A stretch of DNA of 33,750 nucleotides, from NCBI GenBank assembly GCA_020845635.1, contig JADLFI010000040.1, positions 1 to 33,750 on the forward strand. The letters are read 5' to 3'. The notes below the pieces were generated by a model. The model did no database searches and had not been told where the DNA came from. It saw nothing but the letters and a program-made list of their open reading frames with translations. A program made the position numbers and the translations under genes. Positions 33,537 through 33,750 of this stretch are shown here, in pieces. Origin of the DNA: Bacteroidia bacterium (GTDB taxonomy: Bacteria; Bacteroidota; Bacteroidia; UBA4408). Every line of letters starts with the position of its first letter. Position 1 is the first letter of the stretch.

Positions 33537-33750
33537 ATGAAAAAAGCAATTATCACTCAATCAAACTATATTCCTTGGAAAGGCTTTTTTGACAGCATTG
33601 GCCAAGTGGATGTTTTTGTAGTGTATGATGATATGCAATATACCAAACGAGATTGGCGAAACAGAAACCTGATAAAAACACCACAAGGATTAAAATGGCT
33701 AACCATACCGGTTGAGGTAAAAGGAAAATACTTTCAAAAAATAAAAGATA
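33537..33750 (+). CDS. WbqC-family protein, 5' part only
   Basis: The first 71 codons of a gene that runs off the window. The start [20 protein letters not shown] followed by [21 protein letters not shown] and LKWLTIPV is the clear WbqC-like N-terminus. WbqC-family proteins occur in O-antigen and nonulosonate clusters and are thought to act in sugar biosynthesis, without an agreed mechanism. Thirty bp after the methyltransferase gene, same operon. Confidence 0.88.
   Translation, partial: MKKAIITQSNYIPWKGFFDSIGQVDVFVVYDDMQYTKRDWRNRNLIKTPQGLKWLTIPVEVKGKYFQKIKD

Overview
The window is about 34 kb of AT-rich DNA. Its gene content and style point to a member of the Bacteroidota: DUF4920 and DUF2269/DUF2249 proteins, a MoaC-MoaB fusion, almost no Shine-Dalgarno sequences, TAnnTTTG-type -7 promoter elements, and nonulosonate and Wzm/Wzt surface-glycan genes. 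I cannot name a species.

Layout. (1) 1-5240 is a loosely packed flank. It holds a short tandem repeat cut by the window edge, a decayed thioredoxin-like gene, a transglutaminase-like protein, a DUF2269/DUF2249 pair, a doubtful ORF and a methyltransferase. (2) 5390-26830 is a denitrification-type nitrate respiration island. In order it has a DUF4920 lipoprotein and a haem-c lipoprotein, hemerythrin-moaA, two Crp/FNR regulators (one with an FNR-like Cys cluster), moeA, then an operon running ModE-like HTH, mobA, moaD, moeB-rhodanese, moaE, moaC-moaB, a MORN protein and an unknown protein. Next come two NarK-type transporters, a membrane-anchored cytochrome c, narG, narH, narJ, and a narI fused to an N-terminal cytochrome c domain. 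A strong intrinsic terminator (26794-26830) closes the island. (3) 27167-33750 is a surface-polysaccharide cluster: Wzm, Wzt, a pyruvyltransferase-like protein, a sialate-synthase-like enzyme, a CMP-nonulosonate synthetase/HAD phosphatase fusion, a methyltransferase and a WbqC-family protein that runs off the end.

How it works together. Five operons in the island (hemerythrin-moaA, moeA, the modE-to-moaCB operon, narK1-narK2, and cytochrome c-narGHJI) each carry a 16-bp palindrome of form TATGAT-N4-ATCAT(A/T). In all five the palindrome centre lies exactly 36.5 bp from the end of a (T/G)AnnTTT(G/A) element. The half-site is the classical FNR core (TGAT-N4-ATCA), and both regulators in the window have the E-x3-R recognition-helix pattern. 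The simplest model is that one or both regulators switch on cofactor synthesis, nitrate import and the reductase together when oxygen falls or nitric oxide appears. NarGH has no export signal and should face the cytoplasm, which fits the two NarK importers. The extra c-haems outside the membrane suggest an electron route that the Escherichia coli enzyme lacks.
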